DNA of 64,000 bases, from contig NZ_JACJUQ010000007.1 of the NCBI RefSeq assembly GCF_014235845.1, forward strand, positions 114,766 through 178,765, read 5' to 3'. Below the pieces are notes generated by a model. That model was not told where the DNA came from and did no database searches. It saw only the letters and a program-made list of their open reading frames with translations. This stretch comes from Pontivivens nitratireducens. GTDB lineage: Bacteria > Pseudomonadota > Alphaproteobacteria > Rhodobacterales > Rhodobacteraceae. Shown here one piece after another: positions 51,967-61,460 of this stretch; the stretch's first letter is position 1; every line of letters begins with the position of its first letter. The translations under genes were made by a program, and so were the position numbers.

Positions 51967-53556
51967 TTGATGGCCAAGACCAAGCAGAAGAAACCCCAGC
52001 GCCCCAAGGCCGCCCCGCCGCGCGGATTTCGCGATTATTTCGGCCCCGAGGTCATTCACCGGCAGGAGATGCTGCGCACCATCACCGGCATCTATCACCA
52101 ATACGGCTTCGACCCGCTGGAATCCTCGGCGGTGGAAACGGTGGAGGCTCTGGGAAAGTTCCTACCCGATGTGGACCGTCCGAACGAGGGGGTCTTTGCC
52201 TGGCAGGACGATGACGAAAGCTGGATGGCCCTGCGCTATGACCTGACCGCGCCGCTTGCGCGCGTCTATGCCCAGCATCGCAACGATCTGCCAACGCCGT
52301 ACCGGCGCTACGCCGTCGGGCCGGTCTGGCGCAACGAGAAGCCGGGACCGGGCCGGTTCCGCCAGTTCTATCAATGTGACGCCGATACCGTCGGCACCCC
52401 GACCGTCGCCGCCGACGCGGAGATTTGCGCCATGCTGGCCGATGTCCTCGAAGGGGTCGGAATCCAGCGCGGCGACTACATCGTCCGGGTGAACAACCGC
52501 AAGGTTCTCAACGGCGTGATGGAGGTTGCCGGCCTGTCGGGGGAGGACAAGGCGGTTGAGCGCGGCATCGTCCTGCGCGCCATAGATAAGCTGGACCGCC
52601 TGGGTCAGGACGGCGTGCGCGCCCTGCTGGGCGAGGGGCGCAAGGACGCGTCCGGCGATTATACCAAGGGCGCCAGTCTGGGGGCTAGCCAGATTGATGT
52701 CATCATGGAGTTCATTAAAATTGGTGAACATGTGCAGATTGGACAGCAACTCACAAAAATCGACGGAGCGGAGTTCTCTCCGTTAACAGGACTGCCAAAA
52801 ACTAAACCACTTGTAAGTGGACCCAGCCCAAGCTCCTATGCGGTTAAGGCGTTGTATAATCTCGTAGGCACAACGGCAGTCGGGCGCGATGGTGTAAATG
52901 AGCTTACGGAAATCGCCGACCAAATGGAAAATGCAGGCTACAGATCCAATCGCATCATCATCGACCCCTCCGTCGTGCGCGGTCTGGGCTACTATACCGG
53001 CCCGGTTTACGAGGCGGAGCTGACCTTCGAGGTGCTCGACGAAAAGGGCCGCCCGCGTCAGTTCGGCTCCGTCGCCGGGGGGGGGCGCTATGACGATCTG
53101 GTCAAGCGGTTCACCGGGCAAGAGGTTCCGGCCACCGGCGTCTCCATCGGGGTGGACCGGCTGCTGGCCGCACTCGACAACCGACTGACCCGCGCTGATG
53201 AGGTTGCAGGCCCGGTCATCGTCACCGTGATGGACCGCGACCGCATGGCCGATTACCAGTCCATGGTGGCGGAACTGCGCAATGCCGGCATCCGGGCGGA
53301 GGTCTATCTGGGCAATCCGAAGAATTTCGGCAACCAGCTCAAATACGCAGATACCCGCAACGCCCCGGTCGCGATTATCGAAGGCGCGCAGGAGAAGGAA
53401 AACGGCATCGTGCAGATCAAGGATCTGGCACTGGGTGCCCGCCTCGCCAAGGAGATCACCTCGAACGAGGAATGGAAACAGAACGCCGCGCAGTTCGAAG
53501 TCAGCCGCGCCGATCTGGTCAGCGAAGTGCGCGAATTGCTCGCACGGGCGAAATGA
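51967..53556 (+). CDS. hisS: histidyl-tRNA synthetase with an AT-rich internal block
   Basis: Charges tRNA-His; class II synthetase, 529 aa. Motifs: [38 protein letters not shown] with [13 protein letters not shown] (motif 2), [13 protein letters not shown] and motif 3 (GVSIGVDRL). The gene is 64%-GC-like except for roughly 52690-52950, where hand counting gives about 48% GC and codons such as ATT, AAA and TTA that neighbours avoid. That block ([19 protein letters not shown]... to YRSNR) sits in the insertion domain and stays in frame; the total exceeds the roughly 500 aa I expect for this type. The C-terminal anticodon-binding domain is intact. hisZ follows after 13 bases. Confidence 0.93.
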   Translation: MMAKTKQKKPQRPKAAPPRGFRDYFGPEVIHRQEMLRTITGIYHQYGFDPLESSAVETVEALGKFLPDVDRPNEGVFAWQDDDESWMALRYDLTAPLARVYAQHRNDLPTPYRRYAVGPVWRNEKPGPGRFRQFYQCDADTVGTPTVAADAEICAMLADVLEGVGIQRGDYIVRVNNRKVLNGVMEVAGLSGEDKAVERGIVLRAIDKLDRLGQDGVRALLGEGRKDASGDYTKGASLGASQIDVIMEFIKIGEHVQIGQQLTKIDGAEFSPLTGLPKTKPLVSGPSPSSYAVKALYNLVGTTAVGRDGVNELTEIADQMENAGYRSNRIIIDPSVVRGLGYYTGPVYEAELTFEVLDEKGRPRQFGSVAGGGRYDDLVKRFTGQEVPATGVSIGVDRLLAALDNRLTRADEVAGPVIVTVMDRDRMADYQSMVAELRNAGIRAEVYLGNPKNFGNQLKYADTRNAPVAIIEGAQEKENGIVQIKDLALGARLAKEITSNEEWKQNAAQFEVSRADLVSEVRELLARAK

Positions 53557-53569
53557 CGGGCCCGTCGGT

Positions 53570-54646
53570 ATGAGCGCCCTGGCCCGTCGCGGCAGCGAAT
53601 ACCGCAGGCTTGTGGACCTGTCCGAAACCCTGCTCGCCGGTTTCGAGCAGGCCGGATACGAGCGGATCGACCCGCCGATGCTGCATGACGCCGCGCATGT
53701 CGGCCTGGGCGGGCAGACCTTGCTGGACCTGACCTATCTGATGGGCAACGGTCTGGCCCTGCGCTCCGATTTCACGGTGCCCGTCTACCTGCTGCACGCG
53801 GAGCGGGGCCGCGATGCCGGCACGCCGCGCTATTGCTATAGCGGCCCGGTGTTCCGCCGCAGCGGCCCCGGTAACGACCGCCCGACGGAGTACTTGCAGT
53901 TGGGGATCGAGTATTTCGGATCCCTGCGGCGTGAGGCGGCGGACGTGCGCATCTTCGCCAACATCCTGTCCGCCCTGCACCGATCCGGCCTGACAGGCGT
54001 GCCGGTGATGACCGGAGACGTAGGTCTGTTCCATGCGGCGCTCGATACGCTCGACATATCCGAACGTATCCGCACCCGCCTGCGCGGCCTGTTCTGGCGA
54101 CCCGAACAGTTGCGCGCGCAAATCGAGCGGATGCAATCGCCGGTCCCGCTGCCCGCCGATCTGACCGGTCCCGACATCGAGGCGCAGTTGCGCGACCGTC
54201 ACGTCATCCAGGGCAAACGCACCCCTGCCGAAGTCGCGGAAATGCTGAGCGCCCGCGCCACCGATACCTTGTCCGCGGAGGCAGCGAACACCTTGCTGGC
54301 CTATCTCGACATCGCATGTCCCATTGGTGAGGTTCCCGAGCGGGTGCGCGCCGTGCTGGGCACGCGGCTGGACGATGTCCTTACCCGGTTTGAGGATCGC
54401 CTGCGCGAGCTGCGCCACCGCCTGGGACCGGAGACGGCGACCCTGCCGTTTCGTGCGGATTTCGGACGGCGGCACGAATATTACGACGGTTTTGTGTTCG
54501 AGATGACCCATGCGGATCAGATCGTTGCCGCCGGGGGGCGCTATGACCGGCTGGCGCAGAAGGTCAGTGATGCCGACTGGCCTGCCATCGGCGGCATGAT
54601 CCGCCCGCAAATCCTGCTCTCTGCCCTGGATGAGGTGGCACCATGA
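53570..54646 (+). CDS. hisZ: ATP phosphoribosyltransferase regulatory subunit
   Basis: HisS-like catalytically inactive subunit needed by short-form HisG; 358 aa from ATG 53570. It has the synthetase-like FEQAGYERIDPPML, LRSDFTVPVYLLH, YCYSGPVFRRSGPGNDRPTEY and AAGGRYDRLAQKV segments but no anticodon-binding domain. Its stop overlaps the hisG start by 4 bases, as expected for partners in one complex. Confidence 0.95.
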   Translation: MSALARRGSEYRRLVDLSETLLAGFEQAGYERIDPPMLHDAAHVGLGGQTLLDLTYLMGNGLALRSDFTVPVYLLHAERGRDAGTPRYCYSGPVFRRSGPGNDRPTEYLQLGIEYFGSLRREAADVRIFANILSALHRSGLTGVPVMTGDVGLFHAALDTLDISERIRTRLRGLFWRPEQLRAQIERMQSPVPLPADLTGPDIEAQLRDRHVIQGKRTPAEVAEMLSARATDTLSAEAANTLLAYLDIACPIGEVPERVRAVLGTRLDDVLTRFEDRLRELRHRLGPETATLPFRADFGRRHEYYDGFVFEMTHADQIVAAGGRYDRLAQKVSDADWPAIGGMIRPQILLSALDEVAP

Positions 54647-55362
54647 GCGCGCTTAAACTCGGCCTGCCGTCCAAGGGGCGCCTGCAACAGGACGCGATCG
54701 ACTGGTTCGCCAAGGCTGACGTGACCGTCGCGCGCACCGGGTCGGACCGGGAATATGCCGGGCGGGTCACCGGCCTCGACGGAATCGAGTTGGTGCTGCT
54801 TTCCGCCAGTGAGATCCCCAGAGAGCTCGCCGCCGGGCGCATTCACCTCGGCGTTACGGGTGAGGATCTGATTCAGGAGAAACTGGCCGACTGGGCCGCG
54901 ATCACGCCCAAGGTCACGCATATGGGCTTCGGCTTTGCCGATCTGATCATCGCCGTTCCGACAAGCTGGGCCGATGTGACGACCCTGCGCGATCTGGACG
55001 ATGCCGCAGCACAGTTTCACGCCAATCACGGCCATCGCCTGCGGATCGCCACGAAGTATCACAACCTCGTGCGTGGTTTTCTGAGCCAGCACGGCGTCGC
55101 GGATTTCGAGATCGTGGATTCGCAAGGTGCCACCGAGGGCACGATCAAGAACCAGACCGCCGAGGCCATCGCCGACATCACGTCGAGCGGTGCGACCCTG
55201 ACCGCGAACCACCTGCGCATCCTGACAGATGGTGAGATTCTGAAATCGCAGGCGACCCTGTTCGCCGCCAGAAACGCGCACTGGTCGCAGGCGAACCGCG
55301 AAACCTTCGCCACGTTGCGTGAGCGTCTGGGCCTGTCGCCGGACCTCGGGCCCGATCTCTAA
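54643..55362 (+). CDS. hisG: ATP phosphoribosyltransferase, short form
   Basis: First step of histidine synthesis; 239 aa, lacking the C-terminal regulatory domain of the long form, hence dependent on HisZ. Blocks: LGLPSKGRLQQDAIDWF, IHLGVTGEDLIQE, FGFADLIIAVP and QGATEGTIKNQTAE. Converges with the DUF1489 gene, overlapping by 4 bases. Confidence 0.97.
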   Translation: MSALKLGLPSKGRLQQDAIDWFAKADVTVARTGSDREYAGRVTGLDGIELVLLSASEIPRELAAGRIHLGVTGEDLIQEKLADWAAITPKVTHMGFGFADLIIAVPTSWADVTTLRDLDDAAAQFHANHGHRLRIATKYHNLVRGFLSQHGVADFEIVDSQGATEGTIKNQTAEAIADITSSGATLTANHLRILTDGEILKSQATLFAARNAHWSQANRETFATLRERLGLSPDLGPDL

Positions 55363-55805
55363 CGCACGCCCAGCGCGGCGAGGGCGCTGGCCAGTTCGGG
55401 CGGCAGTGCCGTTTCATTCAGTCTGTCGGCGCTCAGGTCCGCCGGCGCGTCGGTCATGGAAAGATATCGCCAGCCCTGAAAGGGGCGGCGCGGCACGGCT
55501 TCCGTCTTGATGACGTCATCGTGCAAGACGATGCCGCAGCGGCGGATGCCATCCTCGCCGATCACTTCCTCCAGACGCAGGACCCTCTGCCGGGCCAGAA
55601 CCACACCCTTGAACACCCAGTAGAGCGAACCGCCCGTCAGCAGCTCCGCCTCGCGCTTGGGCCACATGCGGGTGATGTGGCGATGCTCCGGCGGCTCCCC
55701 CCGTGCGGTGCGGATCGCGCGCAGACGTTTCTGCCAGTCGAGAAGGTCGTCGATCCCCTCGGCGCCCACGCACAGCTTGATCAGGTTGACCGGTTCGGTG
55801 GGCAT
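55359..55805 (-). CDS. DUF1489 family protein
   Basis: A 148 aa soluble protein. It matches DUF1489 by the N-terminus VNLIKLCVGAEGIDDLLDWQ and the following TRMWPKREAELLTGGSLYWV with VLARQRVLRLEEV. The family is typical of alphaproteobacteria and has no known function. It is divergent from the class II ribonucleotide reductase gene. Confidence 0.88.
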   Translation of the reverse strand: MPTEPVNLIKLCVGAEGIDDLLDWQKRLRAIRTARGEPPEHRHITRMWPKREAELLTGGSLYWVFKGVVLARQRVLRLEEVIGEDGIRRCGIVLHDDVIKTEAVPRRPFQGWRYLSMTDAPADLSADRLNETALPPELASALAALGVR

Positions 55806-55943
55806 GTCGGGGTCCTCTCAGGTTTCGCATCGTGATAGGCAATTATCCGATGCCGCATAATGGGACGGATTGCCACCGGTTGACACGTGTTCAACGCACT
55901 TCATACTCAACCCGCCCCCCACGAACAGATTGCAGGCCGTACC

Positions 55944-58184
55944 ATGTCCGATTTCGCAGCCCCTATCGCGCAGCAGATTTGGGAGATGAAGTACCGTTTT
56001 CAACCGCCCGAAGGCGGCGGGGACGAGACGGTCGCGGATACGTGGCGTCGCATCGCCCGCGCCCTGGCGCAGGATGAGGACGACCCCGCCCATTGGGAGG
56101 AACAGTTCTACACCGCGCTCAGCGATTTCAGGTTCCTGCCTGCCGGGCGCATCGTGGCGGGCGCAGGAACGCAGCGCAGCGTGACCCTGTTCAACTGCTT
56201 CGTCATGGGAACGATCCCGGATTCGCTCAGCGGTATCTTCGAGGCGCTGCGCGAGGCGGCGCTGACCATGCAGCAGGGCGGCGGGATCGGTTACGACTTC
56301 TCGACGATCCGCCCCAGGGGCGCGCCGGTCGCGGGTGTCGGTGCCGATGCCTCCGGTCCGCTCAGCTTCATGGATGTCTGGGATTCCATGTGCCGCACGA
56401 TCATGAGCGCGGGCGCCCGGCGCGGTGCGATGATGGCGACCCTGCGCTGCGATCATCCCGATATCGAGGATTTCATCACCGCCAAGCAAGACCCGATGCG
56501 GCTGCGCAACTTCAACCTGTCCGTCCTCATCACCGATGCGTTCATGGAGGCGGTGGAGACCGGGCAGACCTGGGACCTGACCTTCGGCGGCACGGTCTAT
56601 CGCACCGTCAATGCCCGCGATCTGTGGGATCTGATCATGCGGTCCACCTATGATTACGCGGAACCCGGCGTGATCTTCATCGACCGGATCAACCGGCGCA
56701 ACAACCTGTACTACGCCGAGGAGATCTCGGCCACCAACCCCTGCGGTGAACAGCCTCTGCCCCCCTATGGCGCGTGCCTGCTCGGCTCGATCAACCTCGC
56801 CCGGCTGGTCAGCGACCCTTTCACCGATCAGGCGACATTGGACGATGACACGCTGAGCGATCTGGTGGCGCTGGCCGTGCGGATGATGGACAACGTGGTG
56901 GATACGTCCCGCTTCCCCCTGCCCGAACAGAGGGAGGAGGCGCAGGCCAAGCGTCGGATCGGCCTCGGCGTCACCGGTCTGGCCGATGCCCTGCTGATGG
57001 TGGGGGAGCGGTATGGATCGAAGGAAGCCGCGCGGCGGACCGAGCAGTGGCTGCACCGGATCGCGCGCGCGGCCTATCTGGCCTCCGCGCATCTGGCGCA
57101 GGAGAAGGGCGCCTTTCCCCTGTTCGATCCGGAGGCCTTCCTCGCCTCCGAAACCATGATGGAGATGGACGCCGATGTCAGGCGCGCCGTCAGCAAGCAC
57201 GGCATCCGCAACGCCCTGCTGACCTCGATCGCGCCCACCGGCACGATCTCCCTCTTCGCGGGCAATGTATCGAGCGGGATCGAGCCGGTCTTCGCCTATT
57301 CCTACACCCGCAAGGTTCTGCAAAAGAACGGCACCAAAACGGAGGAGGAGGTCGTGGACTACGCGGTGCAGCTTTACCGCGACCTGCATGGCAACGGCCC
57401 GCTGCCCGAGCATTTCGTCAATGCCCAGACCCTCGACCCGATCGAACATGTCCGCATGCAGGCCGCCGCACAGAAATGGATCGACAGCTCGATCAGCAAG
57501 ACCATCAACTGCCCCGCCGACATCGACTTCGACGCGTTCAAGGATGTCTACCTCGAAGCATGGGGCACCGGCTGCAAGGGCTGCACAACCTATCGCCCGA
57601 ATGACGTCACGGGGAGCGTGCTGAGCCTGGCCGAGGCCACGTCACCGCCCGTGGAAGCGCCGAAATTCGAAACGCCGATCGACCGACCCGATGCCGTGGA
57701 TGGCATGACCTACAAGATCAAATGGCCGAACTCGGAACATGCGATCTACATCACGCTCAACGACGTGATCGTGGACGGGGTACGGCGGCCTCTGGAAATC
57801 TTCATCAACTCCAAGAACATGGAGCATTTCGCCTGGACCGTCGCACTGACCCGCATGATTTCCGCCGTATTCCGCCGTGGCGGAGATGTCAGCTTCGTGG
57901 TGGAGGAGCTGAAGGCCGTCTTCGACCCGCGCGGCGGTGCGTGGATGCAAGGCAAATACGTGCCTTCGATCCTCGCCGCGATCGGAGGCGTGATCGAAAA
58001 GCACATGATCTCCATCGGTTTTCTCACCGCCGAAGGGGCCGGGCTCAGCATCGATCCAGTGACAGCCCGCATAAACTCCGCCACCCCCGGCCCCGCCTGC
58101 CCCAATTGCGGCGCATTCGAGATGCGGATGCAGGAAGGATGCCTGACCTGCGGAAACTGCGGCTATTCGAAATGCTCTGGGTGA
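55944..58184 (+). CDS. nrdJ: adenosylcobalamin-dependent ribonucleotide reductase (class II)
   Basis: Oxygen-independent reduction of ribonucleotides using a B12-derived radical; 746 aa from ATG 55944. The substrate site has TLFNCFVMG (first redox Cys) and GGGIGYDFSTIRPRG. The radical-bearing Cys is in NPCGEQPLPPYGACLLGSIN (about residue 266), with APTGTISLFAGNVSSGIEPV. The C-terminus CPNCGAFEMRMQEGCLTCGN carries Cys pairs of a zinc ribbon/redox tail. A TTGACA (55880-55885) with weak TACTCA 18 bases later may be its promoter; no clear cobalamin riboswitch was seen. Confidence 0.95.
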   Translation: MSDFAAPIAQQIWEMKYRFQPPEGGGDETVADTWRRIARALAQDEDDPAHWEEQFYTALSDFRFLPAGRIVAGAGTQRSVTLFNCFVMGTIPDSLSGIFEALREAALTMQQGGGIGYDFSTIRPRGAPVAGVGADASGPLSFMDVWDSMCRTIMSAGARRGAMMATLRCDHPDIEDFITAKQDPMRLRNFNLSVLITDAFMEAVETGQTWDLTFGGTVYRTVNARDLWDLIMRSTYDYAEPGVIFIDRINRRNNLYYAEEISATNPCGEQPLPPYGACLLGSINLARLVSDPFTDQATLDDDTLSDLVALAVRMMDNVVDTSRFPLPEQREEAQAKRRIGLGVTGLADALLMVGERYGSKEAARRTEQWLHRIARAAYLASAHLAQEKGAFPLFDPEAFLASETMMEMDADVRRAVSKHGIRNALLTSIAPTGTISLFAGNVSSGIEPVFAYSYTRKVLQKNGTKTEEEVVDYAVQLYRDLHGNGPLPEHFVNAQTLDPIEHVRMQAAAQKWIDSSISKTINCPADIDFDAFKDVYLEAWGTGCKGCTTYRPNDVTGSVLSLAEATSPPVEAPKFETPIDRPDAVDGMTYKIKWPNSEHAIYITLNDVIVDGVRRPLEIFINSKNMEHFAWTVALTRMISAVFRRGGDVSFVVEELKAVFDPRGGAWMQGKYVPSILAAIGGVIEKHMISIGFLTAEGAGLSIDPVTARINSATPGPACPNCGAFEMRMQEGCLTCGNCGYSKCSG

Positions 58185-58233
58185 CGAGCTAAGTTGAAGC
58201 GACCATCAAAAGTTGGCCATTGGACCGGCCAAA

Positions 58234-58270
58234 TGTCCATCGCGACAAGCAAGTCGTGTCCATTGCGGCA
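58234..58270 (+). repeat. tandem TGTCC-type repeats, possible transposon-end sites
   Basis: Two copies of TGTCCATYGCGRCA (58234-58247 and 58257-58270), 23 bases apart start to start. Tn7/Tn5053-like ends carry several short direct repeats beginning TGTC bound by the transposase, so these may be a surviving left end. I found no inverted counterpart near the right side of the island. Confidence 0.4.
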
Positions 58271-58340
58271 CGTCTTCTTGCCGGATATCCATATGCCGCC
58301 CGCACAGGTCGCAAGATGTGGTGGTTAGTTCGATATGTAG

Positions 58341-58368
58341 TTGACATAATAGTTATACAGGTTATGAT
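58341..58368 (+). promoter_or_regulatory. sigma70-like promoter
   Basis: TTGACA (58341-58346) and TATGAT (58363-58368) with a 16-base spacer, in an AT-rich stretch that stands out from the surroundings. It points toward the reverse transcriptase remnant. Between it and the RT (58370-58584) is a short frame (FAIILIAGFMLSADQMGGG) I cannot assign. Confidence 0.65.
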
Positions 58369-58584
58369 ATTTGTGTTTCGCTATCATCCTCATCGCCGGG
58401 TTCATGCTGAGCGCCGATCAGATGGGGGGCGGCCTCGGGTCGACGGGCCTCGCGCCCCGACAGCCCGTGTCGGTCGCCGTGACCGAGCATCCCAGCGATG
58501 CCGGAAGCGGTCCGTGGAAGCAACAGGCAACTTCAGAGGCAGGACGAGGCATACCGGTGCGTCCGCCAGAGAGAACAAGCGATC

Positions 58585-59750
58585 GTGGGAAAGTTATTCG
58601 AACTCTGCCGCAAACAAGATGCGCTTCATAAGGCTTGGCGCCGAATTCGCGCAAACGGAGCCCGGTCAAAGTCTGAAGAGACCCGTAGTGCGATTGAGGA
58701 CTTTGATCGCACTGCAAACAGGGACATATTGAGAATCCAGCGACGCCTTCGTGAGGGAACGTTTGAATTTGATCCGCAGAAAGGTGTTCTGAAGTCCAAA
58801 AGCAGCGGCGGCAAGCGCGGCATCGTCATGGCATCTGTCCACAACCGGATAGTTGAGCGGGCACTACTCGATACCTTACAAGATAAGGTCGAGGTGGCGC
58901 GCCAAGCGGGAATACAGAAGAGCAGCTTCGGCGGAGTTCCAAATCGTTCAGTCCCTCACGCGCTAAAGTTTCTAAATGATGCGTTCAAGAGTGACCATAC
59001 ATTCTTCGTGCGCTCGGATATTTCCGGTTTTTTCGATGGCATCCCTCGCAAGGTAGTTCTTGAGCGCATCGCTCATGGCGTTGACGATGAGCGTTTCCTG
59101 AAGTTGTTGGATGACGCCACCACGGTAACGCTTGGAAACGAGGAAGTTCTGGGAGAGGACCGATCCGTATTTCCGACAGATAGCGAGGGTGTAGCTCAAG
59201 GGTCGCCCTTATCGCCGCTCTTTGGGAACATTCTCCTACAGCCCTCGATGAACAGTTTAATGAACGCGGCATTTTATGCGCGCGCTTCATCGACGATTTC
59301 GTTTTGCTTGGACCGTCTGAGACGAAGGTCAAGAAGGCGTTTGCAAGCGCACGGAAATTCCTCGCTGAGCATGGCATGCGATGTCACGACCCTTTCGCGG
59401 CTTCAGTCTCTGCGGAAAAAGCTCAATATGGCCGAGTCGCGGATGGTTTTGATTTTCTCGGCTACAATTGCCGTCCTGGGCTCTGGCAGCCATCGCGTCG
59501 AGCTCGAAAGGGTATTTTGGAAGCCGTAGATGGCCATCTGGCTGCTGGCAGGAGGGCAATTGAGGAGGTTCGGAAGGCGGAAAATAGTTTTGCAACTCGC
59601 CAACGCTACGCTCAGACCCTCGCCTTGGTCGACCGAGTCCTGCGTGGGTGGGGCGAGTCGTTCGCATACACCACAAGCGGCGAAACCATGGACGGTCTCG
59701 ACATTAAGGTCGACGAGAAACTCGAAAGCTTTCGTTCACTCGACTGGAAC
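58585..59750 (+). pseudogene. reverse transcriptase, frameshifted
   Basis: RT palm and thumb of a group II intron-like or defence-associated type. Frame one, from GTG 58585, carries RRLREGTFEFDPQKG, KRGIVMASVHNRIVERALLD, SFGGVPNRSVPHALKFL, FFVRSDISGFFDGIP (motif A Asp) and SEGVAQGSPLSPLFGNILL. The reading then moves to the -1 frame near 59238-59243 and continues LDEQFNERGILCARFIDDFV, with FIDD in place of the usual YADD catalytic box, then DGFDFLGYNCRPGLWQPSRR and the thumb LRGWGESFAYTTSGETMDGL. No slippery heptamer is visible at the shift, so one lost base is the simplest cause. The 3' end is cut at about 59750 by the join to the nuclease fragment. Confidence 0.75.
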
Positions 59751-59985
59751 AAAATATTCAGCCTTCTCAGGATCTTCAGCGAACTCTCGATGATAGTCTG
59801 CATGGAGAACCTCAAGAGCAGGTCGGCCGTCGATGATAAACTCATTCGCAGGGATGCGACTCCCCGTGACCCGGCCAACGCCGACAAAGCCTTTTCCTGG
59901 GATCTTGGTCCAGATCCGATCTCCCTCGCTCAGCATACGGAGCGAGTTGCTATACCATGTGCCCCCGCCGTCCATGCCCATCCGG
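59745..59985 (-). pseudogene. fragment of a restriction-type nuclease or PUA/EVE-like domain
   Basis: An 80-residue frame with GGGTWYSNSLRMLSEGDRIW and KIPGKGFVGVGRVTGS, a pattern I associate with C-terminal domains of restriction-linked nucleases, followed by DYHREFAEDPEKAEYFVPVE and an immediate stop where the RT-side sequence begins. Its 5' side is fused to the specificity-subunit fragment, and it lacks any catalytic core. Family assignment is tentative. Confidence 0.5.
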
Positions 59986-60692
59986 AAGGCAAGTCAAACG
60001 GAAAGTCCCCAATTTTGTCGACTTTTGCGGGTCGAACGCCGTTAGCTTGACCGTATTCCGCAATGTCCTCCTTGGCCTTTTCAAGCAGATTAGACGCCGG
60101 TTCATCTGTCGGGTCCTGCTTCACCAGTTTGCCGCGAACGGCGAGGTTGAGGATGGTTTGGCGGAGGGTTTTGATCTGGTCGGCGCGCGTGGTGAGGGCT
60201 GGCAGCGCCTCGAGGGCGAAGGCGGCGTGGGCGGGAAAGTCCTCGGGCGTGGTGTCGGGGGCGGTCAGGCGGGCGAGGCTGGCTGCGGTGAGCTTGTCGC
60301 GCGACTCCTCGCGGGTCTTGCGGGCCTCCTCCAGCCGATCACAGAGCGCCATGAGCTCATCGACCTTGGCGACGATCCGGTGCTGCTCGGCGAGAGGGGG
60401 TAGAGGGAAAGGCGAGCTCGTGAAATACTCGCTGGACACACGTTTTTGCCCAGCGGTGCCCGTCATCCTGAGAATGCCGCTCTCGATGAATTGCGGGCTC
60501 TTCATGAACAGCACCACATAGTCAGGATCAACGAGGACCGGCCTCAGAATATGAAGTTCTGTTGTGCCGCTTCCGAAGTCTCCAGTTAGATTGCGGAAAA
60601 CGGTGGATTTCCCGTTTTCGAAACAGGGCGTGATCTTCGCAAGTCCAACATCGCCTTCTGCGAAATGCGTATAGCCTTTTTTGATTTCGCCC
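59975..60692 (-). pseudogene. type I restriction specificity subunit fragment
   Basis: It starts inside the first target-recognition domain (KKGYTHFAEGDVGLAKITPC), continues to its end (PFPLPPLAEQHRIVAKVDEL) and the long helical conserved region (LTAASLARLTAPDTTPEDFP, TLRQTILNLAVRGKLVKQDP), then stops at the first residues of the second recognition domain (FPFDLPSGWAW), where it is cut into the nuclease fragment. The N-terminal side is joined in a different frame to TniB near 60692. No hsdM or hsdR is present, so it cannot function as a complete system. Confidence 0.75.
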
Positions 60693-61460
60693 CGCATGAA
60701 TGATGCGGTCGAGGAGGTCGCCGCGATCGGGAGGCTCAAGCCCAACCTGGTCGCAGAAGTTGACCAGAAGTTTCCAGATGAGCTTCGAATCCGTGGAGGC
60801 CGTTACCGGGGGCAATTCGAACTTCGAGTAACGGCGCTGGACCTGGTGGTCGAACGAGATGCTATCCCAGAGTGTCCCGACACCGGAGAGGATTACAATC
60901 ACGGCACCGTCGCCCTGCATCAGGGATTTGAAGGTCTTGAGGATGTGTGGTGCCTCGGACTTTGAGCCATGCGGAAACAGATCGTGGGCCTCATCGATCC
61001 AGAAGACGACCGTTCCCAGAGTCTGGAAGCGCTCGCGGAGAAGCTCCCACATGCCCCATACGGTGAGCCTCTTCTCACCCACCGGATAGCCAGTTGCCTT
61101 GAGGGCTGCCTGCGCCACGCTTTTGAGAGTCGCAGGATTGGGGACGGTAATGCCGATCACCGGCCTGGTTGTATCGGTGGCCTCCAGTCCCGGCTGAGCG
61201 GCAAGGCCGCGCTTCACGAGTGAGGTTTTCCCCCCACCCGCGCCGTCCACGACGATGATGCCTCGGGTTTCACCCGTAGACGTGAACCTTACGGGTTCGA
61301 CGTTGCCCGTGTCCTCGTCGATTGCGATCACACGGTCGAGCGCCGTTGCGAGATCGCGATCCCGCTTCGTGGCAATGTAGCGCTGGCGAATACCCGCGAC
61401 GGCGACGCGGATATTCTCTTTGGAGCTTTGGATATCCGAGATGCACTTGAAACGACCCAA
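60692..61460 (-). pseudogene. TniB-like transposition ATPase, C-terminally truncated
   Basis: AAA+ ATPase of Tn5053/Tn7-type transposition. An N-terminal SDIQSSKENIRVAVAGIRQR, Walker A VVDGAGGGKTSLVKRGLA and Walker B VVFWIDEAHDLFPH are intact, followed by MQGDGAVIVILSGVGTLWDS and QRRYSKFELPPVTA. The frame passes from DLLDRIIHAG into foreign sequence at about 60692, losing the end. A TTG near 61460 is the best start. tniA is missing and the neighbour TniQ points the other way. Confidence 0.8.

Noticed and set aside
55806..55943. Cobalamin riboswitch before the B12-dependent reductase
   Set aside because: The 138-base gap is too short and shows no B12-box-like core; only a weak promoter is visible.
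58220..58732. Plus-strand 170-codon frame across the promoter region
   Set aside because: It overlaps the AT-rich promoter and the RT in another frame, and its composition is Arg/Ser-rich shadow sequence.
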